From Pseudomonas saliphila (GTDB lineage: Bacteria; Pseudomonadota; Gammaproteobacteria; Pseudomonadales; Pseudomonadaceae), in the NCBI RefSeq assembly GCF_008638345.1, contig NZ_VTVA01000005.1, forward strand, positions 1 to 64,000: DNA of 64,000 bases. Direction: 5' to 3'. Below the pieces are notes generated by a model. That model had not been told where the DNA came from and made no database searches. It saw nothing but the letters and a program-made list of their open reading frames with translations. Positions 29,579-38,464 of this stretch are shown piece after piece; within the stretch, counting starts at the first letter, position 1, and each line of letters starts with the position of its first letter. Made by a program: the position numbers and the translations under genes.

Positions 29579-29607
29579 ATTCTAGGGACCAGGCCCCCTG
29601 CTGTCAA
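29579..29607 (-). promoter_or_regulatory. Strong promoter of the yceD-rpmF-plsX-fab operon
   Basis: Minus-strand TTGACA (29602-29607), 17-bp spacer and TAGAAT (29579-29584): 11 of 12 bases match the sigma-70 consensus. Only nine bases separate the -10 from the yceD ATG. Confidence 0.75.
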
Positions 29608-29749
29608 AACTATTTGCAGAAAACTGACCAGGATCTGCTCTCGCTTCATCGCGAGCCGTGTTGCGGTGTCGCCCTGGGATCGCGACCGACGACACATCCG
29701 CCTTATGATAGCGCCTGTGACGCGCACTCCACCGCAAAAGGATCTCTCT

Positions 29750-30328
29750 ATGCCTGCCCTGGTACTGGCTTCCAGCTCCCCTTATCGACGCGAGCTGCTA
29801 CAGCGACTGCAACTTCCCTTCGAATGCGCAGCACCCCATATAAATGAACAGCCCGCACCCAACGAAACGGCAGAGCAATTGACCCTGCGCCTGGCGTTGG
29901 AAAAAGCCAGCGCCCTGGAGGAGCGATTCCCGCAGCATTTGATAATTGGCTCGGATCAGGTGCTGCTGCTGGGCGATAGACCGGTGAGCAAACCCGGGGA
30001 TCATGCTGCTGCCAAAGACCAGCTACGGCAGTGCAGCGGGAAGACAGTCCGCTTTGTCACCTCGCTGTGCCTGCTCAACAGCGCAACGGGCGACTATCAG
30101 CAGGGCAATATACCCTTCGAAGTCGTATTCCGGACGCTGGATGAGGAGAGCATTGAACGCTACCTTGTCCGCGATACGCCCTACGATTGCGCGGGCAGCT
30201 TCAAAGCGGAAGGTCTGGGCATCAGCCTGTTCAGCGCACTACGCGGGGACGACCCCACCAGCCTGATCGGCCTTCCACTGATCAGGCTGTGCGAGATGCT
30301 CAGGCAGCAAGGCGTTGAGATCCCCTGA
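29750..30328 (+). CDS. Maf family nucleotide pyrophosphatase (YceF type)
   Basis: 192 residues from the ATG at 29750, with AAAGGA seven bases upstream. Starts with the Maf motif LASSSPYRRELLQRL, then GSDQVLLL and the signature DCAGSFKAEGLGISLF. It hydrolyses modified nucleoside triphosphates, YceF enzymes favouring 7-methyl-GTP. Divergent from yceD, as in related genomes. Its 3' end is only five bases from that of sppA. Confidence 0.93.
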   Translation: MPALVLASSSPYRRELLQRLQLPFECAAPHINEQPAPNETAEQLTLRLALEKASALEERFPQHLIIGSDQVLLLGDRPVSKPGDHAAAKDQLRQCSGKTVRFVTSLCLLNSATGDYQQGNIPFEVVFRTLDEESIERYLVRDTPYDCAGSFKAEGLGISLFSALRGDDPTSLIGLPLIRLCEMLRQQGVEIP

Positions 30329-30333
30329 CCGCC

Positions 30334-31350
30334 CTAGCGCAGCACTGGAGCCGGTGCAGTACTGGCCAACTCCAACTGCTTGGCGATTGCGGCGCCCATG
30401 CTTGCGCCGAGCTGCCGAGTGAATCGCGCCAATGGCGAATCCCGGTGGGTGAAGTCCACCGTTTCTTCAGCACCAATGATGTCGCGCGCGACACTGGACG
30501 TGCTGGCCAATCCGTCAATCAACCCCAGCTCGAGGGCTTGCTCACCGGACCAGACCAGGCCGCTGAACAGATCAGGGTGGTCAGCCAGACGATCGCCACG
30601 TCCAGCCTTCACCTGGTCGATAAACTGCTGATGGGTGTTGTTTAGCACCGACTGCCAAAACTGACGCTCCTCAGCCTTTTCCGGCTGGAAAGGATCGAGG
30701 AAAGTCTTGTGCTCGCCCGCCGCATAGGTGCGACGCTCTACACCCAGCTTATCCAGCGTACCCACAAAGCCGAATCCGGCCGCCGTCACTCCGATGGAGC
30801 CGACCAGAGAGGCCTTGTCGGCATAGATCTCGTCCGCCGCCGCCGCAATATAATAGGCACCCGACGCACCGATATCAGCGATGACCGCATACAGCTTGAT
30901 ATCCGGGTATTCGCCGCGCAGCCGCTTGATTTCGTCGTAGACATATCCGGATTGCACCGGACTGCCGCCGGGACTGTTGATACGCAGCACCACGCCCCTG
31001 GTGTGCTTGTCCTTGAAGGCGCGACGCAGACTGGTGACCAGATTATCGGCGCTGGCTTCTTCAAGATCAGCAATGGTTCCGCGCAATTCGACCACGGCGG
31101 TATGTGGCTTCGTTGCACTGGCGCCATCCCCACTGCCCCAGGGCGAGAACAACAGGAAAGCGCCGAGCAGATACAGGAATGTCAGTGTCTTGAAAAAGAT
31201 ACCCCAGCGACGAGACCGGCGCTGCTCCTGGATCGACGCCTGCAGCGTCCTGTCCAGCAATTGCCACGCCTTGCGATCTTCCTTCTCCACTGCAACCTCC
31301 TCCTTGGAGCGCATCGACCCTTCGGTCCACTCATCCCCTTGCATGCTCAT
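30334..31350 (-). CDS. sppA: Signal peptide peptidase SppA, short (36K) type
   Basis: 338 residues. An N-terminal membrane helix (about 50-68) is followed by the S49 protease domain. Ser163 (GASGAYY) and Lys215 (GEHKTF) are 52 residues apart, as in B. subtilis SppA, and act as a Ser/Lys pair. Cleaves leftover signal peptides. Its ATG overlaps by four bases (ATGA) the end of the truncated HAD gene, the ancestral coupling. Confidence 0.92.
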   Translation of the reverse strand: MSMQGDEWTEGSMRSKEEVAVEKEDRKAWQLLDRTLQASIQEQRRSRRWGIFFKTLTFLYLLGAFLLFSPWGSGDGASATKPHTAVVELRGTIADLEEASADNLVTSLRRAFKDKHTRGVVLRINSPGGSPVQSGYVYDEIKRLRGEYPDIKLYAVIADIGASGAYYIAAAADEIYADKASLVGSIGVTAAGFGFVGTLDKLGVERRTYAAGEHKTFLDPFQPEKAEERQFWQSVLNNTHQQFIDQVKAGRGDRLADHPDLFSGLVWSGEQALELGLIDGLASTSSVARDIIGAEETVDFTHRDSPLARFTRQLGASMGAAIAKQLELASTAPAPVLR

Positions 31351-31571
31351 ACCTCAATTGTCTGGCGGGCACCGAAACGCGGCATCACCCTACCGTGAAA
31401 CTCATTAAATTCGTCGATGCAATGTACCGGGTCGCAGCACAGCAACTGATTTCTGCTCCGCGCACCACAACTGACCGCAACACCCACCATGCTGGCGTTA
31501 CGCGCCATGATCATATCGAACTCGTTGTCACCAATCATCAGTGCATTTTCAGGCGCAACATCAAGTGGCGG
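31347..31571 (-). pseudogene. C-terminal remnant of a HAD-family phosphatase gene
   Basis: An open stretch of about 74 codons ending at 31347 reads as the last third of a HAD-IA phosphatase: LDVAPENALMIGDNEFDMIMARNA has motif IV (GDN..D), followed by VAVSCGA. The first two thirds are gone, replaced by the oxidoreductase gene whose stop overlaps the start of the remnant. Neighbour order rluC-HAD-sppA is the ancestral one in Pseudomonas. The stop still overlaps the sppA start. Confidence 0.85.
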
Positions 31572-33198
31572 TAATATGAGCCCCTTCCAGATCGGCCAGC
31601 ATGGCTTTGGCCAGCGCTTCGGCCACCTTGATGCCATCCACCCCCGCCGAAAGAATTCCGCCGGCGTAACCGGCGCCTTCCCCTGCCGGGTAAAGCCCTC
31701 GTGTATTCAGGCTCTGCAAGGTGGCGTTGTCCCTGCTAATGCGCACCGGTGAGGAGGTACGGGTTTCGATACCGGTCAGTATGGCGTCCTGTTGATCAAA
31801 TCCGCGGATCTGCTTGCCGAAGGCCGGCAGCGCTTCGCGAATGGCATCAATGGCGTAAGCGGGCAAGGCAGCGGCCAGATCCCCGAGGCGGACACCCGGT
31901 TGGTACGAGGGCTCTACCGCACCCAGTTCGGTGGAGGGCCGGGCCTTGATGAAATCACCTACCAGTTGTGCCGGCGCGCAGTAATCACTGCCGCCCAGGA
32001 TATAGGCATGGGATTCCAGTTGTTCCTGCAGCTCCACGCCGGCCAGCGGCCCGCCCGGGAAATCCTGTTCCGGGTGGATGGCCACCACAATGCCTGCGTT
32101 GGCATTGCGCTCATTGCGGGAGTACTGGCTCATGCCATTGGTCACCACCCGCCCGATTTCGGACGTGGCGGCCACCACCATGCCGCCCGGACACATACAG
32201 AAACTGTAGACCGCGCGGCCGTTGCTGGCGTGGTACACCAGCTTGTAATCGGCGGCGCCGAGCGCCGGGTGGCCAGCGTATTTGCCGAGGCGAGCGTTAT
32301 CGATCAGCGATTGCGGATGCTCGACCCGGAAACCCACCGCAAAGGGCTTGGCTTCCATAAACACGCCGTTGCGATGCAACATGCGGAAGGTTTCCCGGGC
32401 GCTGTGGCCCAGGGCAAGCACTACATAGCGACTGTCGATCTGCTCGCCGCTCTCCAGCACAACGCCTTCCATCCGCTCGTCGCGAATGATCACCTCGGTC
32501 ACTTTGCTTTCAAAGCGGATCTCGCCACCCAGCGCGATGATCTCCTCCCGCATGGCGGCGACCACGCCGGTCAGACGGAAAGTCCCGATGTGCGGCTTGC
32601 TGACGTAGAGGATTTCGTCCGGAGCACCGGCCCGCACGAACTCGTGCATCACCTTGCGGCCGTAGAATTTCGGGTCCTTGATCTGACTGTAAAGCTTGCC
32701 GTCGGAGAACAGGCCCGCGCCGCCCTCGCCGAACTGGACATTGGATTCCGGAGACAGCTGCTTTTTGCGCCACAGAGCCCAGGTATCTTTGGTTCGGCGG
32801 CGCACGTCCTTGCCCCGCTCCAGCACAATGGGCCTGAACCCCATCTGGGCCAGCAGCAGCGCAGCAAACAGACCGCAGGGGCCAAAACCGATTACCACCG
32901 GGCGCTCGCTGAGCCCCGCCGGCGCCTCGGCCACGGGATAGTAGCCGGTGTCCGGCGCCGGCCGAACGTGGTTATCGCCAGCAAAGCGGGCCAGTACGGC
33001 TTCATCGTCCCGGGTGGTCAGGTGGAGAATATAGACGAACTTGATCTCGGAATTCTTCTTGCGGGCGTCGTAGCTGCGCTTGAACACTGAGAAATCCAGC
33101 AGGTCAGCATCGCGGATATTCAACCGCTCGACAATGGCGGTGCGCAGGGCGCTTTCAGGGTGGTCCAGTGGCAAGGCCAGTTCGGTAAGGCGGATCAT
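31561..33198 (-). CDS. NAD(P)/FAD-dependent oxidoreductase (COG2509 type)
   Basis: 545 residues. FAD-binding GFGPCGLFAALLLAQMGFRPIVLERG at about 103-130 is preceded by a ~100-residue N-terminal domain, and followed by NVQFGEGGAGLFSDGKL, VVLALGHSARETF, FCMCPGGMVV and the C-terminal GEGAGYAGGILSAGVDG. These match the uncharacterised FAD-dependent dehydrogenase family COG2509. Reaction unknown. It sits within the remains of the HAD gene and has its own promoter; the last few residues (HITAT) may come from the junction. Confidence 0.9.
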   Translation of the reverse strand: MIRLTELALPLDHPESALRTAIVERLNIRDADLLDFSVFKRSYDARKKNSEIKFVYILHLTTRDDEAVLARFAGDNHVRPAPDTGYYPVAEAPAGLSERPVVIGFGPCGLFAALLLAQMGFRPIVLERGKDVRRRTKDTWALWRKKQLSPESNVQFGEGGAGLFSDGKLYSQIKDPKFYGRKVMHEFVRAGAPDEILYVSKPHIGTFRLTGVVAAMREEIIALGGEIRFESKVTEVIIRDERMEGVVLESGEQIDSRYVVLALGHSARETFRMLHRNGVFMEAKPFAVGFRVEHPQSLIDNARLGKYAGHPALGAADYKLVYHASNGRAVYSFCMCPGGMVVAATSEIGRVVTNGMSQYSRNERNANAGIVVAIHPEQDFPGGPLAGVELQEQLESHAYILGGSDYCAPAQLVGDFIKARPSTELGAVEPSYQPGVRLGDLAAALPAYAIDAIREALPAFGKQIRGFDQQDAILTGIETRTSSPVRISRDNATLQSLNTRGLYPAGEGAGYAGGILSAGVDGIKVAEALAKAMLADLEGAHITAT

Positions 33199-33298
33199 AA
33201 GTCAGTCCTGCCGGGAAGCACCCTGGGGATAAGCCCAGAGCGGGTTCCGGAAATGCCTGGTGGCGGTGTTGGTTGAGATCAGGTTTTAAAGTGCGACG

Positions 33299-33327
33299 AT
33301 TGTACGTGCGCCGGGCCTGCTTGTCAG
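33299..33327 (-). promoter_or_regulatory. Promoter of the inserted oxidoreductase gene
   Basis: Minus-strand CTGACA (33322-33327) and TACAAT (33299-33304) spaced by 17 bp, each one base from consensus, about 100 bp upstream of the oxidoreductase start. A hairpin (TCAGGT/ACCTGA, 33376-33409) lies just upstream, near the junction with HAD sequence. Confidence 0.6.
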
Positions 33328-33419
33328 GGTCATGCCGCAGTCAGATGAGGTGCGTAAAATATCGCTCGGATTAATTCAGGTGCCGGGCGGTGCAAGACGC
33401 CTTACCTGAGAAAGAATCG

Positions 33420-33446
33420 CTAGATCAGGATATTGAACTCACTCAT
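33420..33446 (-). pseudogene. First codons of the HAD phosphatase gene
   Basis: Beginning at an ATG that overlaps the rluC stop by eight bases, the frame reads MSEFNILI and then TAG. This is how HAD phosphatases start, just before the FDxDGT motif I. The sequence after codon 8 is unrelated, so this is the 5' scar of the gene whose 3' end is at 31347-31571. Confidence 0.75.
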
Positions 33447-34416
33447 AGGCAGTCAGCCTGGCCAACGTGCTGTCCCACATCTGACCGGGCTCGGCGCTGA
33501 TTTCAAGCACCGTACCGTCTGGCAGCTCTGTGCGCAGGGACGCCGCGTGGAGAAACAGTCGCTTGCCACCCAGCTCCTTTATCTTCTGGGAGAAGTCATC
33601 ATCACCGTACTTGGGATCGCCAGCAATGGGATGCCCGGCATGGCGTGCGTGCACCCGGATCTGATGCGTTCTGCCGGTGATAGGCTGCGCCTCGACCAGC
33701 GTCGCAAAATCACCAAAGCGCTTCAGCACACGAAACTCGGTCAAGGACTCCTTGCCCTCTGCGTCCACCTCAACCATTCTTTCGCCAGAGCGCAGATTGT
33801 TTTTCTGCAACGGCGCATGCACCCGGCGTGTAGTGGCCGGCCAGCGTCCGCGAACCAGCGCAATATATCGTTTGGTCACGCTCTCGCTACCGCTGTCGCC
33901 GCGCAGGGCCGCATGAAGATGGCGTAACATGCTGCGCCGCTTGGCAATCATCAGGCAGCCGGAGGTATCACGATCCAGTCGGTGCACCAGCTCCAGCTGA
34001 CTGCCATTTTCCGGCCGTAACTGGCGAATAGCCTCGATGACGCCAAAATCAAGACCACTGCCGCCATGCACAGCCAGCCCTGCGGGCTTGTTCACCACAA
34101 TCAGCGCCTTGTCTTCATACAGAATACTGGCTTCCAGCGCCTGAAGGATGCCACGACCGACCAGCGCCGGTTCATTGGGCTCAGGCAGGCGTACAGGCGG
34201 GATCCGTATGCTATCGCCGGTCTTCAAACGGTAGTCCGGCTTGATCCGCCCCTTGTTCACGCGCACTTCACCCTTACGGAGAATGCGGTAGATCAGTGTT
34301 CTCGGAGCGCCCTTCAGGCGAGTGAGCAGGAAGTTGTCAATACGCTGACCGGCCAGGTCCTCAGGAATCAGCACAGTTTGCACGGCGGAAGGCACTTCAG
34401 ATGCAGGAATTTTCAT
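33439..34416 (-). CDS. rluC: 23S rRNA pseudouridine synthase RluC
   Basis: About 325 residues from the ATG at 34416. N-terminal S4 RNA-binding domain ([34 protein letters not shown]), then the RluA-type catalytic domain with Asp148 in HRLDRDTSG. Modifies 23S rRNA. Divergent from rne, with a ~500-bp gap between them that holds the rne leader. Confidence 0.95.
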   Translation of the reverse strand: MKIPASEVPSAVQTVLIPEDLAGQRIDNFLLTRLKGAPRTLIYRILRKGEVRVNKGRIKPDYRLKTGDSIRIPPVRLPEPNEPALVGRGILQALEASILYEDKALIVVNKPAGLAVHGGSGLDFGVIEAIRQLRPENGSQLELVHRLDRDTSGCLMIAKRRSMLRHLHAALRGDSGSESVTKRYIALVRGRWPATTRRVHAPLQKNNLRSGERMVEVDAEGKESLTEFRVLKRFGDFATLVEAQPITGRTHQIRVHARHAGHPIAGDPKYGDDDFSQKIKELGGKRLFLHAASLRTELPDGTVLEISAEPGQMWDSTLARLTAYE

Positions 34417-34443
34417 CCGCGCATCATACATTTTTTCATGCAA

Positions 34444-34472
34444 TTGAAGCACTTAAAAAATGCTGATATAGT
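34444..34472 (+). promoter_or_regulatory. rne promoter
   Basis: Plus-strand TTGAAG (34444-34449) and TATAGT (34467-34472) spaced by exactly 17 bp. Transcription would start near 34479, giving a leader of nearly 480 nt before rne. Confidence 0.65.
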
Positions 34473-34478
34473 CCGGCG

Positions 34479-34955
34479 AGCTGCGGTTATTGCAGCCGGG
34501 GAAGAAGGATGAAAGACAATCCTGAAAATATCCCCAGAAATACCGAGATAGAGGCTTCGCCAGGCCAAAAGAGATGCCGGCTGCCACTATCATCGACACG
34601 CTGCTTGCCAAATGGGCAAACAGAATATAAACCCGCTCTCCGGAAAACGATGAGCGGCACCCGATTCAGATGGGTAAGTGTTTAGGTGGAGATGCACAGC
34701 TTCAGGATCATGTGACGAGCGCTGACACTTGCCATTTCATTGTGTCCCCGTTCCCAGTCCGGCTGATTCCTCCCTAAAGTAACGTTTCTCTGTACTCGCC
34801 ACAGACTCAACTGTCGACGCCGATGGCGCGCGATATGATCTCTGACCAAGGGCAAGGTTTGGCCCAAGCAGAAACACACACCTGACACCTAACGGAAGAG
34901 TCGCAGGTGCCGTTCTCGTGTTACCCAGAGAAGCACTGGAACACAACGGTACTTC
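34479..34955 (+). promoter_or_regulatory. Long structured 5' leader of rne
   Basis: Nearly 480 nt without a gene. It begins with a hairpin GCTGC/GCAGC (34480-34496); other hairpins are TTGCC/GGCAA (34605-34619) and CCGCTC/GAGCGG (34633-34657). In E. coli the rne leader is a ~360-nt structured sensor through which RNase E controls its own mRNA level. The same role is inferred here from position and structure; I saw no sequence identity to compare. Confidence 0.5.
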
Positions 34956-37900
34956 ATGAAAAGAATGCTGATCAACGCAACTCAACCCGAAGAGTTGCGA
35001 GTAGCCCTGGTAGATGGCCAACGCCTGTACGATCTGGATATTGAATCCGGCGCACGCGAACAGAAGAAAGCCAACATCTATAAAGGCCGGATCACTCGAG
35101 TTGAACCCAGCCTGGAAGCCGCTTTCGTCGATTTCGGCTCGGAACGCCATGGCTTTCTTCCCCTCAAGGAAATCTCCCGCGAGTACTTCACCAAGCAGCC
35201 CGAAGGCCGCGTCAACATCAAGGAAGTGCTCAAGGAAGGCCAGGAAATCATCGTCCAGGTCGACAAGGAAGAGCGCGGCAATAAAGGCGCCGCATTAACC
35301 AGCTTCATCAGTCTGGCTGGCCGTTACCTGGTTCTGATGCCAAACAACCCGCGCGCTGGCGGCATCTCACGTCGTATCGAAGGCGAAGAACGCAACGAAC
35401 TGCGCGAGGCGATCAATAGCCTGAACGTGCCACCAGACATGGGCATGATCGTACGCACCGCAGGGCTGGGCCGCAGCGCAGAAGAACTTCAATGGGATCT
35501 CGACTACCTGCTCCAGCTATGGGAAGCCGTCAAGTCCGCCTCCTCCGAGCGTAGCGCCCCGTTCCTGATCTATCAGGAAAGCAACGTCATCATCCGCGCG
35601 ATTCGTGACTACCTGCGTCAGGATATCGGCGAAGTACTGATCGACAGCGAAACCGTGAAGCAGGAAGCACTCAACTTCATCAGCCAGGTCATGCCGCAGT
35701 ATGCGTCCAAGGTAAAGCTGTATGAAGACAGCGTGCCGCTGTTCAACCGTTTCCAGATCGAAAGCCAGATCGAAACCGCCTTCGAACGCGAAGTAAAATT
35801 ACCCTCCGGCGGCTCGATCGTTATCGACCACACCGAGGCGCTGGTATCCATCGATATCAACTCCTCGCGTGCGACCAAGGGTACCGATATCGAAGACACC
35901 GCGTTGCAGACCAACCTGGAAGCGGCAGAAGAAATCGCCCGCCAGCTGCGTCTGCGCGATATCGGCGGCCTGATTGTCATCGATTTCATCGATATGAGTC
36001 CGGCGAAGAACCAGCGTGCCGTTGAAGAGCGTGTCCGTGAGAGCCTTGAGGCTGACCGTGCCCGTGTTCAGGTGGGTCGCATTTCGCGCTTTGGCCTGCT
36101 GGAAATGTCTCGTCAGCGTCTGCGTCCGTCACTCGGCGAAACCAGCGGCATCGTCTGCCCACGCTGTAATGGTCGCGGCACCATCCGTGACGTTGAGTCC
36201 CTGTCGCTGTCCGTGCTTCGTCTGATCGAAGAAGAAGCGCTGAAGGACCGTACCGCCGAAGTGCGCGCACATGTGCCTATCGCGGTTGCTACGTTCCTGC
36301 TGAACGAGAAGCGCGAAGCACTGGCGCTGACTGAAGCCCGTAATAAAGTGCGCGTACTGATCCTGCCCAGTGAGGAAATGGAAACCCCGCACTTCGAAGT
36401 CCAGCGACTGCGTGATGACCACGAGTCAGTGCTGAACGGCGAAACCAGCTACACCATGAGCGCGGACATCGTCGCCGACGAGCCGACACCGGTCAGCCAG
36501 ACCCGCGCCATCGTTCGCCAGGAAGCCGCAGTCAAAAGCATTGCCCCTTCCCGTCCTGCGCCGACCCCAGCTGCGCCTATCGCGGCAACACAGGTGATCC
36601 ACGAGACCCAACCCGGCCTGTTCAAGGGCCTGATCAAATCACTGGTCAGCCTGTTTGCCAGCGATGAGCAACCTGCGGAAGAGAGCAAGCCTGCGGCGAC
36701 AGCTACGCCCGAGCGCAAGCCACGCGAGAGCAATCGCAGCAGCGAGGGCCGCAACCCGCGCAACCGCCGTCAGCGTACTGACCGTGGTGATCGCACAGAC
36801 AAGCCTCAGACGCCCCGCCCGCCACGTCCGGAACGCGCGCCGAAGCCTGAACGGGCCGAGCGCAACACCGAAGAGCAGCCAGCGGCAGCAGCGACGGCGA
36901 CGCCAACGGCAAGTGAAAGCAAGCCGACTGAAACCCCAACGCGTCGCCGCCGCCGTAGTAGCCAGGAAACGCCCAGCGAGCCGCGGGTCCAGCAGGATAC
37001 CGAGACAGCCCGCAGTGCCGCCCCAGCAGAGCGTCGCCCCCAGCGCAACGAAGAGATTGCGGAAACCACCACGGCTGATGAAGAAGCGGTGACTACCGAT
37101 CTTCAGAGCGATGACGCAGGCAACGAGAGCGACCGTCCAAAGCGCCGTTCACGCAACAGTCAGCGCCGCCGCAACAACCGTCGCAGCCGTCCCGCTCAGG
37201 ACGACGCCGCTGCAGCGGAGACCAATGCAGAGGCATCTGCCTCAAGCCAGGATGTCTCTGCTCCAGACAGTGATGCGGTGCCAGCGGCAGCAGCCATTGC
37301 GGCCACCGCCGCGATCGCCTCGTCAATGGGTGAAGAGCCGCAAGCTGTATCCGAGTCGCAAGACCAGCCGCAGACTGCCGACGTCGTGAACCCGCTGGAT
37401 GAAGTGAAGATGCCGGTCGAGAGCGGCCTCAACCAGACCGCCGTCAACGCCGAGCAGTCAATTGAAAATGCTGTAGAAGCCTTCAGCCAGTCCAGCCGCC
37501 AGGATGCCGGCGACCAGACCGAAGAAGCGTCTACCCAGCCCGTTGCAATCGAAGCGCCTGCTGCATCACACGCAGTAGCCGCTGCGGAGTCAGAGGATCG
37601 TCCGGCCGCCAGCGTCAGCGAACATGCAGCTGAGAGCCCGGCGCGCGAAGCAGAGCCTGTTGTTCAGGACGCGATCAAGGAAGAGGCTCCAGTGGCAGAA
37701 GCGGTCGAGCAGCCCGCCGAAGCACCAACCCCTGAACCCGTTGCCGAGGTCCAGACGCCGGAGCCAGAAAAGGCAGCGGAACCAGCAGCGGCAGCAGAGC
37801 CTGTGTCCAAGCCAGCGCCAGCAGTGACTGAAAGCGGCCGTGCTTACAATGACCCACGGGAAATTCGCCGTCGCCAGCAGGAAGCCAAGCGCCTTGCCGA

Positions 37901-38342
37901 AGAGCAGGCTAGCGAAGCCGAAAAGCCAGCGGTCGCGGAGACACAGACGCCCCTCGAGACTGTGGAAGCGCCTGCATCAGCTAACGCGACTGGAGACGAT
38001 CAGCACCCTGATACGCACGTATTGGATCAGCAGTTCGTCACGGCCGAAGAAGCGGCAACCGAGGCGCCAAAGGCAACGCACGATGCCACTCCAGACGAGA
38101 CGCATCCTGCCACCAGCGCGGTGGAGCAGCAGCAAGAGCCGCTGAACCGTACCGACCTGGAAGCGACTGATGTGCTCCCGGAGCCCAAGGACCTGAAGGA
38201 TCACCCGGACACCCATGTCCAGGCCCAGCAGCGTGACGAAGCAACCGAGAAGACGGCTACGACCGCGGACGGCACGGACCAGGAAGATGATTCCGAGGCC
38301 CGAGCACTGAAGCAACAACAGGATGAGCCCAGCAAGCACTAA
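34956..38342 (+). CDS. rne: Ribonuclease E
   Basis: 1128 residues. N-terminal catalytic half: S1 domain ([33 protein letters not shown]), RNase H-like and DNase I-like parts ([11 protein letters not shown]), and the zinc-link CPRC at 401-404. A long disordered tail (about 520-1128) rich in Ala, Glu, Pro and Arg contains arginine-rich blocks ([22 protein letters not shown]) for RNA binding, an NDPR motif at 965-968 and, at the very end, about four short repeats spaced ~33 residues. A short amphipathic segment ([14 protein letters not shown], about 548-561) should anchor it to the membrane. It scaffolds the RNA degradosome. Confidence 0.97.
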   Translation: MKRMLINATQPEELRVALVDGQRLYDLDIESGAREQKKANIYKGRITRVEPSLEAAFVDFGSERHGFLPLKEISREYFTKQPEGRVNIKEVLKEGQEIIVQVDKEERGNKGAALTSFISLAGRYLVLMPNNPRAGGISRRIEGEERNELREAINSLNVPPDMGMIVRTAGLGRSAEELQWDLDYLLQLWEAVKSASSERSAPFLIYQESNVIIRAIRDYLRQDIGEVLIDSETVKQEALNFISQVMPQYASKVKLYEDSVPLFNRFQIESQIETAFEREVKLPSGGSIVIDHTEALVSIDINSSRATKGTDIEDTALQTNLEAAEEIARQLRLRDIGGLIVIDFIDMSPAKNQRAVEERVRESLEADRARVQVGRISRFGLLEMSRQRLRPSLGETSGIVCPRCNGRGTIRDVESLSLSVLRLIEEEALKDRTAEVRAHVPIAVATFLLNEKREALALTEARNKVRVLILPSEEMETPHFEVQRLRDDHESVLNGETSYTMSADIVADEPTPVSQTRAIVRQEAAVKSIAPSRPAPTPAAPIAATQVIHETQPGLFKGLIKSLVSLFASDEQPAEESKPAATATPERKPRESNRSSEGRNPRNRRQRTDRGDRTDKPQTPRPPRPERAPKPERAERNTEEQPAAAATATPTASESKPTETPTRRRRRSSQETPSEPRVQQDTETARSAAPAERRPQRNEEIAETTTADEEAVTTDLQSDDAGNESDRPKRRSRNSQRRRNNRRSRPAQDDAAAAETNAEASASSQDVSAPDSDAVPAAAAIAATAAIASSMGEEPQAVSESQDQPQTADVVNPLDEVKMPVESGLNQTAVNAEQSIENAVEAFSQSSRQDAGDQTEEASTQPVAIEAPAASHAVAAAESEDRPAASVSEHAAESPAREAEPVVQDAIKEEAPVAEAVEQPAEAPTPEPVAEVQTPEPEKAAEPAAAAEPVSKPAPAVTESGRAYNDPREIRRRQQEAKRLAEEQASEAEKPAVAETQTPLETVEAPASANATGDDQHPDTHVLDQQFVTAEEAATEAPKATHDATPDETHPATSAVEQQQEPLNRTDLEATDVLPEPKDLKDHPDTHVQAQQRDEATEKTATTADGTDQEDDSEARALKQQQDEPSKH

Positions 38343-38353
38343 CGGGCGACCAT

Positions 38354-38384
38354 AAAAAAGGGATGCTTCGGCATCCCTTTTTTT
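38354..38384 (+). terminator. Terminator of rne
   Basis: Stem GGGATGC/GCATCCC with a TTCG tetraloop, flanked by A and T tracts; seven T follow. Twelve bases after the stop codon; may also work on the minus strand for murB readthrough. Confidence 0.93.
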
Positions 38385-38464
38385 ATGCTTCCCATTTGAC
38401 CTGCCTGCACCGCAAGCTCGCCGGCTTTCCAGCCTGGCGTCCAAGCGAGCCATTGCGCTACGTC

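Noticed and set aside
31792-33090. Long plus-strand frame opposite the FAD oxidoreductase
   Set aside because: No family signature, low-complexity composition typical of an antisense shadow; the minus-strand gene is clear.
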